Source of the DNA: Nanoarchaeales archaeon
Lineage (GTDB): Archaea; Nanobdellota; Nanobdellia; Woesearchaeales; UBA583
Assembly: GCA_013215525.1 (NCBI GenBank)
Contig: JABSQY010000010.1
Span: 1-24,999 of the forward strand
Length of the DNA stretch: 24,999 nt
Direction: 5' to 3'
Below the pieces are notes generated by a model. The model was not told the origin of the DNA. It ran no database searches and worked only from the letters and a program-made list of their open reading frames with translations. The position numbers and the translations under genes were made by a program. This document shows positions 12,468-20,761 of the stretch, one piece after another (the stretch's first letter is position 1; every line of letters begins with the position of its first letter).

Positions 12468-12854
12468 ATGAGATTGAATTTATTAAAATATAATAAGATT
12501 GTCTTAATTAAAAATATTATTATATTAAATTTATTAATGTTTTCAATCTCGTTTATTTTTGGAGTGTCACAAGTGGACGCCGACGCGTCTTTAAGTTTAA
12601 AATTATTAATTGAAAATTTTAAATTAATAATGAATATTATAATCGGAGTGGCTTTTATGATTAATCTATTAATTGGTTACATGAGAAAGATGACCGCAAC
12701 AAGAAATAACGACCTTGTAAAAATAAAACAAGCCGAAAATCAAATTAAATATGCAGTTTATGGATTGTTACTTTTAGGTTTATTTCCTTTATTAATTGAA
12801 TTACAACAAAGTTTATCAAATTGGAGTTTTTCAAGTTCTGGGATAACTGATTAA
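12468..12854 (+). CDS. VirB2-like pilin candidate with signal peptide (128 aa)
   Basis: A basic N-terminus and long hydrophobic run (about 14-36) end in a likely cleavage region before DADAS (38-42), consistent with a secretory signal. Two further hydrophobic helices (about 54-69 and 92-110) flank a charged loop (YMRKMTATRNNDLVKIKQAE). Signal peptide plus two-helix hairpin and small size is the VirB2/TrbC pilin layout, also seen in archaeal Ced/Ted-type pilins. It is the only plus-strand gene in the transfer locus, convergent with the large surface protein; their stop codons overlap in one TTAA. It has the regulon promoter (12431-12449). Topology supports a pilin, but sequence similarity was not tested; a small accessory membrane protein is the alternative. 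Confidence 0.6.
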   Translation: MRLNLLKYNKIVLIKNIIILNLLMFSISFIFGVSQVDADASLSLKLLIENFKLIMNIIIGVAFMINLLIGYMRKMTATRNNDLVKIKQAENQIKYAVYGLLLLGLFPLLIELQQSLSNWSFSSSGITD

Positions 12855-14518
12855 AATATATAACCATATAACAAACTTAATAATAAAGGCCTACGTATAA
12901 CTTTAATTTTTTTAATATGTTGATAATATTTTTGATCTCCAGGATAATTTAAGATTATATCTCCCTCCCCTAAAAAATAAAAAATCGCTGATTCTCCGTC
13001 GGTTGCAATAGTTTCCGAATAATTTTTAAATCCGGGTATTGAATAAATTATTTCTACATTATCAATATAAATCCCGTCGTCAGTCATTAAATAAGGAGTT
13101 ATCTCAATTTTTTCCCCGGGGCCGTAAAACATACCATTATTTTTTAATATTACTTTCTTAAATATATTTTTCTTAAAAAAATTAATTTCATACTCTAATA
13201 CGTTGCCGAGTAAAGTCTCAAACTCAATATCAATTTTATTTAAAGTAGTTCTGAAACCTATTAAAATTGAATTATCTCTCTCCTCAACCAAAGGAGATTT
13301 ATAATTATATCTTGCGACAGATACAGACACGGACTCATTTCCAATCTTTTTATTTAAAGTACTTTTTGCCTCATAATGTAAAAAATCAACAGGAGGAAAT
13401 TGATATTTAATAATATTAAGAAAATTTTCTTTCTCAAGAAATTTATCAACACGAATTTTTTTATATGTAGAATAATTATATATAAATAATTCTAAATATA
13501 TTAAATTGTCCTCACTCCAAATTTTATAATTTTCCTGTCTTTCCGGTTCATCAACATAAACATAATAATTATCTGTAATAATTCCCAGATCAGAGACAGA
13601 ATCAGAATAAGAACTTCCGCAAGCTTGACAATGTCGAGAACATGATCCACCAACAGAGACGCCACAACAATAAGGCTCCCACTCATAAAAATTCACATTA
13701 TAATTAATACTTAAAACCGCCGTTGAGTCAATTGTTACTTTTTCATTTGAGAACGTTGTCGATAATTGAGAATAAAGTAATTCCTCAACGTGACCACGCT
13801 CCCGATTTATAGCTTGAGAACCAATCCATACCGGTAAATTATTAAAATAAATATTTTCTGTGATTTTATTATCAAAATTTGTATATTCAATTTTACAGAA
13901 ACCAGACTCTACTTGCGGATAAAAATGAGCCTCATAATTTTCCGGGACCTCTAAATCAAAATGATAAGATCTTATAGCTCGTACATCTTTAGATATGTAT
14001 GTGATATTATTATATATAACGGCCGGATTAAAATTAATAATTTTATATCCGAAATTTTTAATTAATGTTTCGTTTATTTCATTTCCAAATACTAAGGAGT
14101 TATTTAAACTATTATCATAAAATTCGAGACTATCAAATATTTTATCGGTTAAATCTTGAGAGTCATATTCTATATTTAATAAATCCTCATGATAAACATT
14201 TAAAATATTAAAATTAAAATCTTGAGAATCAATATTATATAATTGTGCAATTAAAGTTTTTTTCTCAACTTTTGTTTTATTTGAATTTGATAACTTTAAA
14301 CAAAGATCCTTTTTCTCATCTTGGTAGTATTTAATATAAGAATTAACAGGCATAAGCTCACTTATTCCCGGGACTTGACCAAATGTATAAAAATATATTT
14401 TTTCTGCGAAATTTTCAGAAAATAATAAATCACAATTTAATAAATTATCATTATCAATAGTATAAATAATATTAAAATTTAAAAATAAAAATAAAAATAC
14501 AAAAAATGATTTATACAT
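12851..14518 (-). CDS. Large secreted Cys-rich surface protein (555 aa)
   Basis: An N-terminal signal peptide (MYKSFFVFLFLFLNFNIIYT) leads into a long, mainly beta-strand chain with many Asn, Tyr and aromatic residues. A knot of five Cys lies at 284-300 (CCGVSVGGSCSRHCQAC), with three more at 29, 73 and 208. The last 100 residues look like an Ig-like beta domain (GMFYGPGEKIEITPYLM then strands), ending in a short hydrophobic LLLSLLYGYIF tail that may anchor it. It lies 14 bases after the second pilin candidate on the same strand, so they are co-transcribed. Position and architecture fit an adhesin, pilus tip or mating-pair protein. No family is named. Confidence 0.6.
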   Translation of the reverse strand: MYKSFFVFLFLFLNFNIIYTIDNDNLLNCDLLFSENFAEKIYFYTFGQVPGISELMPVNSYIKYYQDEKKDLCLKLSNSNKTKVEKKTLIAQLYNIDSQDFNFNILNVYHEDLLNIEYDSQDLTDKIFDSLEFYDNSLNNSLVFGNEINETLIKNFGYKIINFNPAVIYNNITYISKDVRAIRSYHFDLEVPENYEAHFYPQVESGFCKIEYTNFDNKITENIYFNNLPVWIGSQAINRERGHVEELLYSQLSTTFSNEKVTIDSTAVLSINYNVNFYEWEPYCCGVSVGGSCSRHCQACGSSYSDSVSDLGIITDNYYVYVDEPERQENYKIWSEDNLIYLELFIYNYSTYKKIRVDKFLEKENFLNIIKYQFPPVDFLHYEAKSTLNKKIGNESVSVSVARYNYKSPLVEERDNSILIGFRTTLNKIDIEFETLLGNVLEYEINFFKKNIFKKVILKNNGMFYGPGEKIEITPYLMTDDGIYIDNVEIIYSIPGFKNYSETIATDGESAIFYFLGEGDIILNYPGDQKYYQHIKKIKVIRRPLLLSLLYGYIF

Positions 14519-14532
14519 TTTTTGAAAGTGAT

Positions 14533-14976
14533 TTAAAATAAACCGAAAAATACTCCCTTTAAAGCTCCAATTATAATAATAATTATAAAAATTTTAACTG
14601 AATCTTTAAATGATTTCTGAGCTTGTTCTTTTTCTTGTGGTCCTTTTGTTTCATCACTATTAATTTTCGATTGTGAAATTAAAGATAGTAACATATTACC
14701 CAAACCATACATTCCCGCAACACCAATTAAAATATTTACTAACATGTGCCCTCCAGTTGTGAATAAAGATCTTTGAGCCGAGGTTTGAGCGTATAACTCT
14801 TTTTCTTGCACAATACATTTATCAAATTCCACCTCGCAAACATTATCGCCCGCTCCGAATCTATTCTCGCATGAGTCCTTTATACTATCACATGCCGACG
14901 CTCCATATCCCACTAATAAAAGTGGAGATAAAAAAAACATCAGTAAAAAAATTTTTATTATTTTATTAAATTCCAT
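14533..14976 (-). CDS. Second VirB2-like pilin candidate, Cys-rich N-terminus (147 aa)
   Basis: A signal peptide (residues 1-26, cleavage probably near GASA) is followed by an extracellular segment with four Cys at 29, 36, 47 and 54, spaced C-6-C-10-C-6-C, likely two disulfides. Two membrane helices follow (about 78-101 and 128-147) with a polar loop (SQSKINSDETKGPQEKEQAQ) between them. This TM-loop-TM hairpin resembles the hairpins in the VirB6-like genes here and the pilin candidate at 12468. It has the regulon promoter (14995-15013) 25 bp from its ATG. A pilin or pore component of the secretion channel is likely; the disulfide cap is unusual for VirB2. Confidence 0.6.
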   Translation of the reverse strand: MEFNKIIKIFLLMFFLSPLLLVGYGASACDSIKDSCENRFGAGDNVCEVEFDKCIVQEKELYAQTSAQRSLFTTGGHMLVNILIGVAGMYGLGNMLLSLISQSKINSDETKGPQEKEQAQKSFKDSVKIFIIIIIIGALKGVFFGLF

Positions 14977-14994
14977 AGTTATATATGGTTTTAC

Positions 14995-15013
14995 AGATTT
15001 ATAAGTCTGGAGT
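14995..15013 (-). promoter_or_regulatory. Regulon promoter of the second pilin operon
   Basis: The minus strand reads ACTCCAGACTTATAAATCT, TATA core centred 25 bp before the ATG at 14976. No GTTTCG motif is upstream, as the VirB4 gene ends only 14 bp away. Confidence 0.7.
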
Positions 15014-15026
15014 TTAAAAAAATAAT

Positions 15027-17939
15027 TTACTCTTTTAAATATATAGTATTTAATATTTTTATATTTTTTTCAAGTTCTGTTTTAATTATAACTCGACCAT
15101 TCATATTTAATTTTTTTTCGTAATGATCCCGAATTTTTTGACTTGGTACAACAATAAACCAACGATCTAGATATAAATTATTTAATTTTTCAATTTTAAT
15201 TTTTAAATCTTCAACATGTCCCTCACGACTTCCAGATTCAACCTCAATCACACAATCCAAACCTTGAGGGTTTTGAAACCATATGTCAGGCCTCCCCTCA
15301 ATTCTTTCGTTTTCAATCTCTACCTCTTTTATACCTGTCTCTCGAATTAAATAATCAGTTAAATTAATTAATGATTTATGATAAAATGTATTTATTATAT
15401 TTTTATTATCTGGTTTTGCATGTTTAAATTTTGCGTGTAATGTCGGAGATAATATATTTTTAAAATCATCTGGAGATATTAAAACTGATTTATCTTTTTT
15501 CCTGTGGATCCTCATATAAAATTCAATTCTTGGGCGTTGATTAGATAATTTAAATTTAACATGACCGAAACCTTGAGACTCAAGCTCTTTTATTTCTTCA
15601 TTATTTAAAGTATTTAATTCAATCCCTCCCAGTGTGCAATTTCTCAAAGGGTACCAATCTTTTTTATTTTTTAAAATATTCTCTCTAATTAAATCATAAT
15701 TTTTATCATCATCAGAAGTTTTTAAATTTTTTAAATCATCATTACCATATAAAAAATTATATTTTTTATATTTTATTTCTTGATCTTTAGTTATTTTATT
15801 ATTTTTAATAACACTCTCAAACATTAAATCATCTAAAAGTTTTAATTTTTGCAAATCTGCAGTTTCTGGCTCATTTTTTTCGTATAAAGAATTATATTCT
15901 TGAATATCTGTTTTAGAAATAAAATCTTTTGATAGTTCTCGAATATTTTCTTTTAAATCTTTAAACTTTTTTTTATTTGTTCTATCTATCATAAATCTTT
16001 TAGAAAAACTACTTTCGGCATATTCAAGCTCCTCATCTGTCGGCGTAACATTAAACATATAATGTTTTTCTCCGAACATTAAAAGACCCTCTCCAACATT
16101 ACACGAAGTTAAAAAGTTCGCCTCCTCTGGCGATAAATTAAATTGTTGTTTTAAATTATTTATTTGACCGGATTCCTGTTTTAATAATATTTTGATTGCG
16201 GAGTTATCAATTGTTGCACGACCACCCTCCGACCCTTGAAGATCTGATATAGATTGAGTAATTATTACTTGACCGAAATCGTATTTTCTTAAAGTTTTGG
16301 CGTCGCTTTTAACTTCTTGATCTCCGTCAGTAGATAAAACTTTCCAAGCCTCGTCTCTAATAATAAAACCTTTTAATTTTTTATTTTCATACTCAGATAT
16401 GATTTTAAGTTTTTCGTCATCAGTTGCACCTTTCATTTTTTTATTAAAAGCCTCCTCGCTCATATCTGATTTTGTAGCTTTAAATTTTGCTCTTGTAAGT
16501 TCTGAAATCATACCCATAAGACAGGCCGATATAGTGTCCGGTACGTCATCGATACCAAAACATATATTTTTTGCCTCCCAATCTATAAGTGTAGTTGTTG
16601 ACATGTAATCATATGCTCCACCTTTACAAAATGGTTTAATGTGTACAAATAAATTATAAGCTTTTGTTTTTTCTTGTCCTTTAGAATCTGGATTATTTGC
16701 GATAGCTTGAATTATTGGGAGTATGTCATTAAATTCCGGTTCCACTATCTCGGGATTATCTTCATTTATAAACTCCGGACCTATACCTTTTGATTCATAA
16801 GCCTCCTCACTAATTTTTAAAAATAAAGGGAGTTGTTGATCTGTCATGATTGGAATTAATTTTCTTATTGATCTTTTTAAATCTTCAATTTTAGTTTTTC
16901 TATTTTTTCCTGCTAAAGCGAAAATGTTCGGAATATTACCATTAGGAGACATTAAAATATATTGTCCCCCTGTCGCGTCAGTTATTGCTTTATATTCATT
17001 GTTTGGATCTGTTGTGTACATTTCTAAACCTGTTGATCCGTGTCGAATATTAAATAAAATTTTTACTGCAACAGTTTTCCCGGATCCAGATCCACCAACA
17101 ACTAAAACATTATGATTTTGAGATTTTCCTATATCTTCATTTATTGGGACATTAGTTTTTAAATTAATTCCGAAAAGAATCCCGTCAAGATCCTCCTCGT
17201 AATAAGAATCAGTAAAAGGGAAAAAAGCCGACGCCCCACTTGTAAAAAAATCGTGTTTATATCCCTCGTAAGAATTCCCAGGTAAAAAATTTCTTAATTT
17301 ATTTTCTTGATAATAATTATCAATTTTTGCCTCAATCACTAACTCGTTTAATTCATCTTTTAATTTTCCAGATTCAACGCTTAACTCATTAATACTATCG
17401 GCTTTAAGTCCAACTTGAAACCCTATTGAAAAAGCTTTCTGTTCTCCGTCGGCTAATATATCCATACCCTCAAGTAAAGACTCCTCTTTCCTTTTAAGAA
17501 CTGCGTCAACACCTCCGCCCTCTTGAATATGTGAAAGCTCAATTTCAATATCAACAAAAGTTGACTCTAATTTTTTTGTCTCAATACCTCTATTGATTGG
17601 TTCAATACTTTTAATATAATCAAAATTTAAATCTGAATTAATTAAATTTGTAACGAATCCTTGTTTTATTTTTTTCGGGAAACCAGTAAAATAATAAGTC
17701 CTAAAGTTATGATCGTTAATTTGACAATAATCTTTATGATTATCTATAAAATCCGGTCTTAAATTTGAAATGTTAGTTTCTGATAAATCAAAATAAGCTT
17801 TATATTTATCTGGAGATATTTTTTTAAAAGATTCTGCGACAGGTTTAGAATCTCGGATTTCTTGCTCTAAATATTTTAATCTCTCCTTAGCGTTTGGCCA
17901 GAATTTCTTTAAAATTTCTTTTATTATTATATTAACCAT
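15027..17939 (-). CDS. virB4: VirB4-type conjugation ATPase with a fused nuclease-like C-terminus (970 aa)
   Basis: The energy-supplying ATPase of a type IV secretion/conjugation channel. Walker A is GGSGSGKT (282-289), and Walker B is FIIRDEAW (525-532), where DEAW is the VirB4 form. A VIITQSISDL segment (558-567) follows, as in VirB4 proteins. Residues 1-270 are the N-terminal VirB4 domain. The chain is longer than usual: about 650-860 is a charged helical extension, and about 860-960 contains GRPDIWF (882-888) and CVIEVESG (896-903), a PD...ExE pattern resembling PD-(D/E)xK nuclease folds with the usual Lys replaced or displaced. Such C-terminal modules occur on some archaeal ATPases. It sits 6 bases after the gene at 17946 in an operon with it and the PrgI-like gene. 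ATPase identity is secure; the nuclease-like domain is likely but its activity is unproven. Confidence 0.85.
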   Translation of the reverse strand: MVNIIIKEILKKFWPNAKERLKYLEQEIRDSKPVAESFKKISPDKYKAYFDLSETNISNLRPDFIDNHKDYCQINDHNFRTYYFTGFPKKIKQGFVTNLINSDLNFDYIKSIEPINRGIETKKLESTFVDIEIELSHIQEGGGVDAVLKRKEESLLEGMDILADGEQKAFSIGFQVGLKADSINELSVESGKLKDELNELVIEAKIDNYYQENKLRNFLPGNSYEGYKHDFFTSGASAFFPFTDSYYEEDLDGILFGINLKTNVPINEDIGKSQNHNVLVVGGSGSGKTVAVKILFNIRHGSTGLEMYTTDPNNEYKAITDATGGQYILMSPNGNIPNIFALAGKNRKTKIEDLKRSIRKLIPIMTDQQLPLFLKISEEAYESKGIGPEFINEDNPEIVEPEFNDILPIIQAIANNPDSKGQEKTKAYNLFVHIKPFCKGGAYDYMSTTTLIDWEAKNICFGIDDVPDTISACLMGMISELTRAKFKATKSDMSEEAFNKKMKGATDDEKLKIISEYENKKLKGFIIRDEAWKVLSTDGDQEVKSDAKTLRKYDFGQVIITQSISDLQGSEGGRATIDNSAIKILLKQESGQINNLKQQFNLSPEEANFLTSCNVGEGLLMFGEKHYMFNVTPTDEELEYAESSFSKRFMIDRTNKKKFKDLKENIRELSKDFISKTDIQEYNSLYEKNEPETADLQKLKLLDDLMFESVIKNNKITKDQEIKYKKYNFLYGNDDLKNLKTSDDDKNYDLIRENILKNKKDWYPLRNCTLGGIELNTLNNEEIKELESQGFGHVKFKLSNQRPRIEFYMRIHRKKDKSVLISPDDFKNILSPTLHAKFKHAKPDNKNIINTFYHKSLINLTDYLIRETGIKEVEIENERIEGRPDIWFQNPQGLDCVIEVESGSREGHVEDLKIKIEKLNNLYLDRWFIVVPSQKIRDHYEKKLNMNGRVIIKTELEKNIKILNTIYLKE

Positions 17940-17945
17940 ATTTTA

Positions 17946-19337
17946 TTATTTTACCCGATCCAAATTTCTAAGATTTGAAAAATCAACCATAAAAGGATAA
18001 TATTTCATTAGACTACTAGAAGTTATAAATTTATAATTTTTCATTGGACCATTTGAATTTATAGGTACGACGTATTTAATATCTTCGGATAAATCTCGAA
18101 CCGGGAGAATTCTCGCGTTTAAATTTGAATTACTCCATAGAATAGATAAACGTTTTGATAAATCAGATAAACTTTTATAATCAACTCCTTTTAATAAAAT
18201 ATATGTAGATAATATAAACATTTTTTCGTCACTTTTATCATTTTGATTTTTAATAAATTCGATATATCTTTCATAATTTTTACGTGACAACTCAAGGGCC
18301 TCATCTTCTTTATCAAGTTTTTTAATTTCCGATAATTGATAATCAATATTTTTATATCTTTTCTCAAGCTCTTCGAGGACTTGTTTATTTGAAGTTTGTT
18401 TATAATAAAAATTTAAATCATAATTACCACGCACAAATACATTATCCCAAAAGTTAGAGGTTGCACTTTTTGGATAATCAAAAATCCCGGCAATCCTTAA
18501 ATATCTGTTATTAATTGAGGCCTCATTATTTGAAACTTTATACTCCCACTCAAATAAATATTTATATTCTAAAAAAGTTGTGTTTTTTTCTTGTTCTGCA
18601 TACTCTTCAATTAAATTAATAATTGTATAAAATTTATTATTAGTATAAATACTTTCATAAAAAAAAGAATTATATAATCCTGCTATGTGATCGTTGTCTA
18701 ATTCCTCAACTTGAAAAAAAGTATTTAAAAGTTTAATTTCTCTCTCCCAAAAAGCCGGCTCTTCTTTTTTTTTAAGATAATTATTAAATACAATGTCCGC
18801 ATATTTTCTTTGATAATTTAATATTTTATCAATTTTTGAATTAGATCCAGATTTTAAACTTTCTAAATATTTTAAATATCTATTTCCGTCATATGTATCG
18901 CCTCCTAATTTTTCGATTTTATAATCATCATATGATAATGTTATATAATACTCTCTTAAAGCGGGTAGCGTATAACTTTTTGATTTAATATATTTTAAAA
19001 AATTAGATAATCCGAGCTCGGCCTCCTTGCTTAATAAATCCCGATTAAATTCAAGTTGTTTTTTAATTTGACTTTTAATTCTATCGACGTATGACTTAGC
19101 GCTATAATTCATAGTTTTTAAAGTGATTTGAACCTCTGACTCTGTACTCTCAAGAAACTCCCGGAATTTGACCTCCTCCTCCTGTTGTTTGGCCTTTGAT
19201 AAATTTAAAAACCCGTCGGTTATTGTCACACGAAAAACTTTAGAAATCTCTCCATTATTTTTATATATTTTATTTTGAGTAATCTCTTTAATTTTTAAAA
19301 TTGATTTTACTTTTTCAGTTATATAATTCTTAACCAT
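17946..19337 (-). CDS. VirB4-N-like protein without an ATPase domain (463 aa)
   Basis: A soluble-looking protein lacking Walker motifs. The N-terminal 150 residues read like the N-terminal domain of VirB4/TraC proteins: a strand with GEISKVFRVTITDG, a helix (EEEVKFREFLEST) followed by a strand (EVQITLKTM), then a long helix (YVDRIKSQIKKQLEF). The rest is helical and charged. It lies between the PrgI-like gene (two-base gap) and VirB4 (six-base gap). Two readings are possible: an independent structural subunit of the VirB4 complex, or part of a VirB4 gene that has split in this lineage. VirB4 itself keeps a 270-residue N-terminal domain, which favours a separate subunit. Confidence 0.55.
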   Translation of the reverse strand: MVKNYITEKVKSILKIKEITQNKIYKNNGEISKVFRVTITDGFLNLSKAKQQEEEVKFREFLESTESEVQITLKTMNYSAKSYVDRIKSQIKKQLEFNRDLLSKEAELGLSNFLKYIKSKSYTLPALREYYITLSYDDYKIEKLGGDTYDGNRYLKYLESLKSGSNSKIDKILNYQRKYADIVFNNYLKKKEEPAFWEREIKLLNTFFQVEELDNDHIAGLYNSFFYESIYTNNKFYTIINLIEEYAEQEKNTTFLEYKYLFEWEYKVSNNEASINNRYLRIAGIFDYPKSATSNFWDNVFVRGNYDLNFYYKQTSNKQVLEELEKRYKNIDYQLSEIKKLDKEDEALELSRKNYERYIEFIKNQNDKSDEKMFILSTYILLKGVDYKSLSDLSKRLSILWSNSNLNARILPVRDLSEDIKYVVPINSNGPMKNYKFITSSSLMKYYPFMVDFSNLRNLDRVK

Positions 19338-19339
19338 AT

Positions 19340-20455
19340 TTAAATTACTTCCTCCGGTAAAATTACAGGGAAACCGAATTCCTCGCTAGTTTCTTCTAGT
19401 GAATTAAAATAAGAGGGATAATAATTTAATGTTTCGGCGTTTGATAAATTATTAATTTCCATTTTCATTTTTTGGAAATTTCTTTTTAATCTATCAACTT
19501 TTAAATTTAATCTTTTAATTTTATTTTTTTCTCTAAGTTCATCATCTTTAATTAAAAAGTCACTGGCCTCCTCTTCAATACCTATATAAATATAAAATAA
19601 ACGATTTTTAATAAAACGTTGTGATGTGTAATTTTCCCAGAATTTAATAAAATCATGTTGAAGAGATACAAGCGCGTCATTTCCAGACACATATCTTTTT
19701 TTTAAATTTAATAAATAAGGATCCAAATTTAATAAAATAGTTCGTACTATTTCTTTAATTGGAAAATTTAAAGAATTTAAAAAATTTTGATAACTATAAA
19801 TTATAGATAATTTTTCCTCTCTGGATTTAATTTCAAAATTTATAGGTTTTACTTTTAATAATGATCCAATACTTTTATCTTTAAAATGTATTATAGAATT
19901 TTCAATTTTATCAACAAAAATTAAATAGTCCATTTCACGAGAATAAATATCTCCCTTATGTATAGATAAAAGCTCATAGTTTGTATTATTTTTTATCTCT
20001 TGTTCTCCGTCTAAAAAATATAAATATAAAACAAAACTAAACCCACATATAAAAGTAATAACTAATAAAAAAACACCCGGCCAAATATTAAATAAAATGT
20101 CAAAAAACCATAATATCAAAATTAATGTTAATGAAATATAAAAACCGGTTTTATTATCTAATAATTTATAAGCTAAAAGAGGGTGGTAAACTAAAAGAAA
20201 ACTTAAACAATAATATACGCTAATATATAATAAGTAAGATGTGAAATCTCCAGAGCTCGAAACTGTCGGTAGAGATTGATAAGCTTTATATAAAATAATT
20301 CCTAATAAACCAGGAATACCAACCGCAACCACTAAAGAAATAAAAGCTTGTGTACCTGTTAATTTAATAATACCAAAAAGGGAAACGGATTTCCTTTTTT
20401 CTGCTTTCAAATCCGGCAACTTTTCCGCGTCATATCCGGATAACTCACTACTCAT
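19340..20455 (-). CDS. PrgI-like membrane protein with a VirB4-N-like cytoplasmic domain (371 aa)
   Basis: Four hydrophobic segments (about 36-58, 72-92, 105-124, 126-148) are followed by a soluble domain with a FVDKIENSIIHFKDKSIGSLL start, a strand ILLKV.. and a NFLNSLNFPIKEIVRT helix-strand pair, as in TraC/VirB4 N-terminal domains. The PrgI family in Gram-positive and archaeal systems has two TM helices and is encoded next to VirB4; this protein is larger, combining that role with an additional domain. It ends in a coiled-coil stretch (KNKIKRLNLKVDRLKRNFQ near 312-330). It is first in the VirB4 operon and has the regulon promoter. It probably anchors the ATPase to the channel. Role inferred from order and topology. 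Confidence 0.55.
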   Translation of the reverse strand: MSSELSGYDAEKLPDLKAEKRKSVSLFGIIKLTGTQAFISLVVAVGIPGLLGIILYKAYQSLPTVSSSGDFTSYLLYISVYYCLSFLLVYHPLLAYKLLDNKTGFYISLTLILILWFFDILFNIWPGVFLLVITFICGFSFVLYLYFLDGEQEIKNNTNYELLSIHKGDIYSREMDYLIFVDKIENSIIHFKDKSIGSLLKVKPINFEIKSREEKLSIIYSYQNFLNSLNFPIKEIVRTILLNLDPYLLNLKKRYVSGNDALVSLQHDFIKFWENYTSQRFIKNRLFYIYIGIEEEASDFLIKDDELREKNKIKRLNLKVDRLKRNFQKMKMEINNLSNAETLNYYPSYFNSLEETSEEFGFPVILPEEVI

Positions 20456-20473
20456 AAAAATATATGGTTTTCA

Positions 20474-20492
20474 AGATTTATAAGTCTGGAGT
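20474..20492 (-). promoter_or_regulatory. Regulon promoter of the PrgI/VirB4 operon
   Basis: The minus strand reads ACTCCAGACTTATAAATCT, TATA core centred 25 bp before the ATG at 20455. A GTTTCG motif (20501-20520) begins 8 bp further upstream. Confidence 0.75.
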
Positions 20493-20500
20493 AAATAGAC

Positions 20501-20520
20501 CAAAACGAAACCGAAACATA
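20501..20520 (-). promoter_or_regulatory. GTTTCG-repeat motif upstream of the VirB4 operon
   Basis: The minus strand reads TATGTTTCGGTTTCGTTTTG, a run of GTTTCG hexamers just upstream of the regulon element. It is the same as in the copies at 24141 and, in shorter form, 23151. It probably binds a second regulator. Confidence 0.6.
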
Positions 20521-20542
20521 TCAAAATAGGGACCACATTAAA

Positions 20543-20731
20543 TTATTTTAAATTGAGGATCATTAATTTTTTAATATTATTATAATCTAAATTTATAAAA
20601 TTTCCTGCATTTGATGAAGACATGAAAATCATTTTAAACCTCATTAATTGATATTTGCCTCTAATCGAAACTTTATCATGTTTATATATAAATAAATCAT
20701 CGAGTAATTTTTTTAATATATCATCGTCCAT
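20543..20731 (-). CDS. Small hypothetical protein downstream of the VirB6 operon (62 aa)
   Basis: A basic, Met- and Leu-rich helical protein (MDDDILKKLLDDLFIYKHDK at the start) with no membrane helix or Cys motif. It is 30 bases after the VirB6-like gene at 20762. A TTTATATATG box on the minus strand (20751-20760) is centred about 25 bp before its ATG, so it may have its own leaderless transcript. It does not match any family I know and may be a small regulator of the transfer genes. Confidence 0.55.
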   Translation of the reverse strand: MDDDILKKLLDDLFIYKHDKVSIRGKYQLMRFKMIFMSSSNAGNFINLDYNNIKKLMILNLK

Positions 20732-20761
20732 AAATAAAAGAATAAACTAACATATATAAAA

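Noticed and set aside
13501..13686. Minus-strand ORF of 61 codons inside the surface-protein gene
   Set aside because: Alternative frame within the Cys-rich region of a much longer convincing gene on the same strand.
16399..17115. Plus-strand ORFs inside the VirB4 gene
   Set aside because: They lie antisense to the conserved Walker regions and have low-complexity hydrophobic translations.
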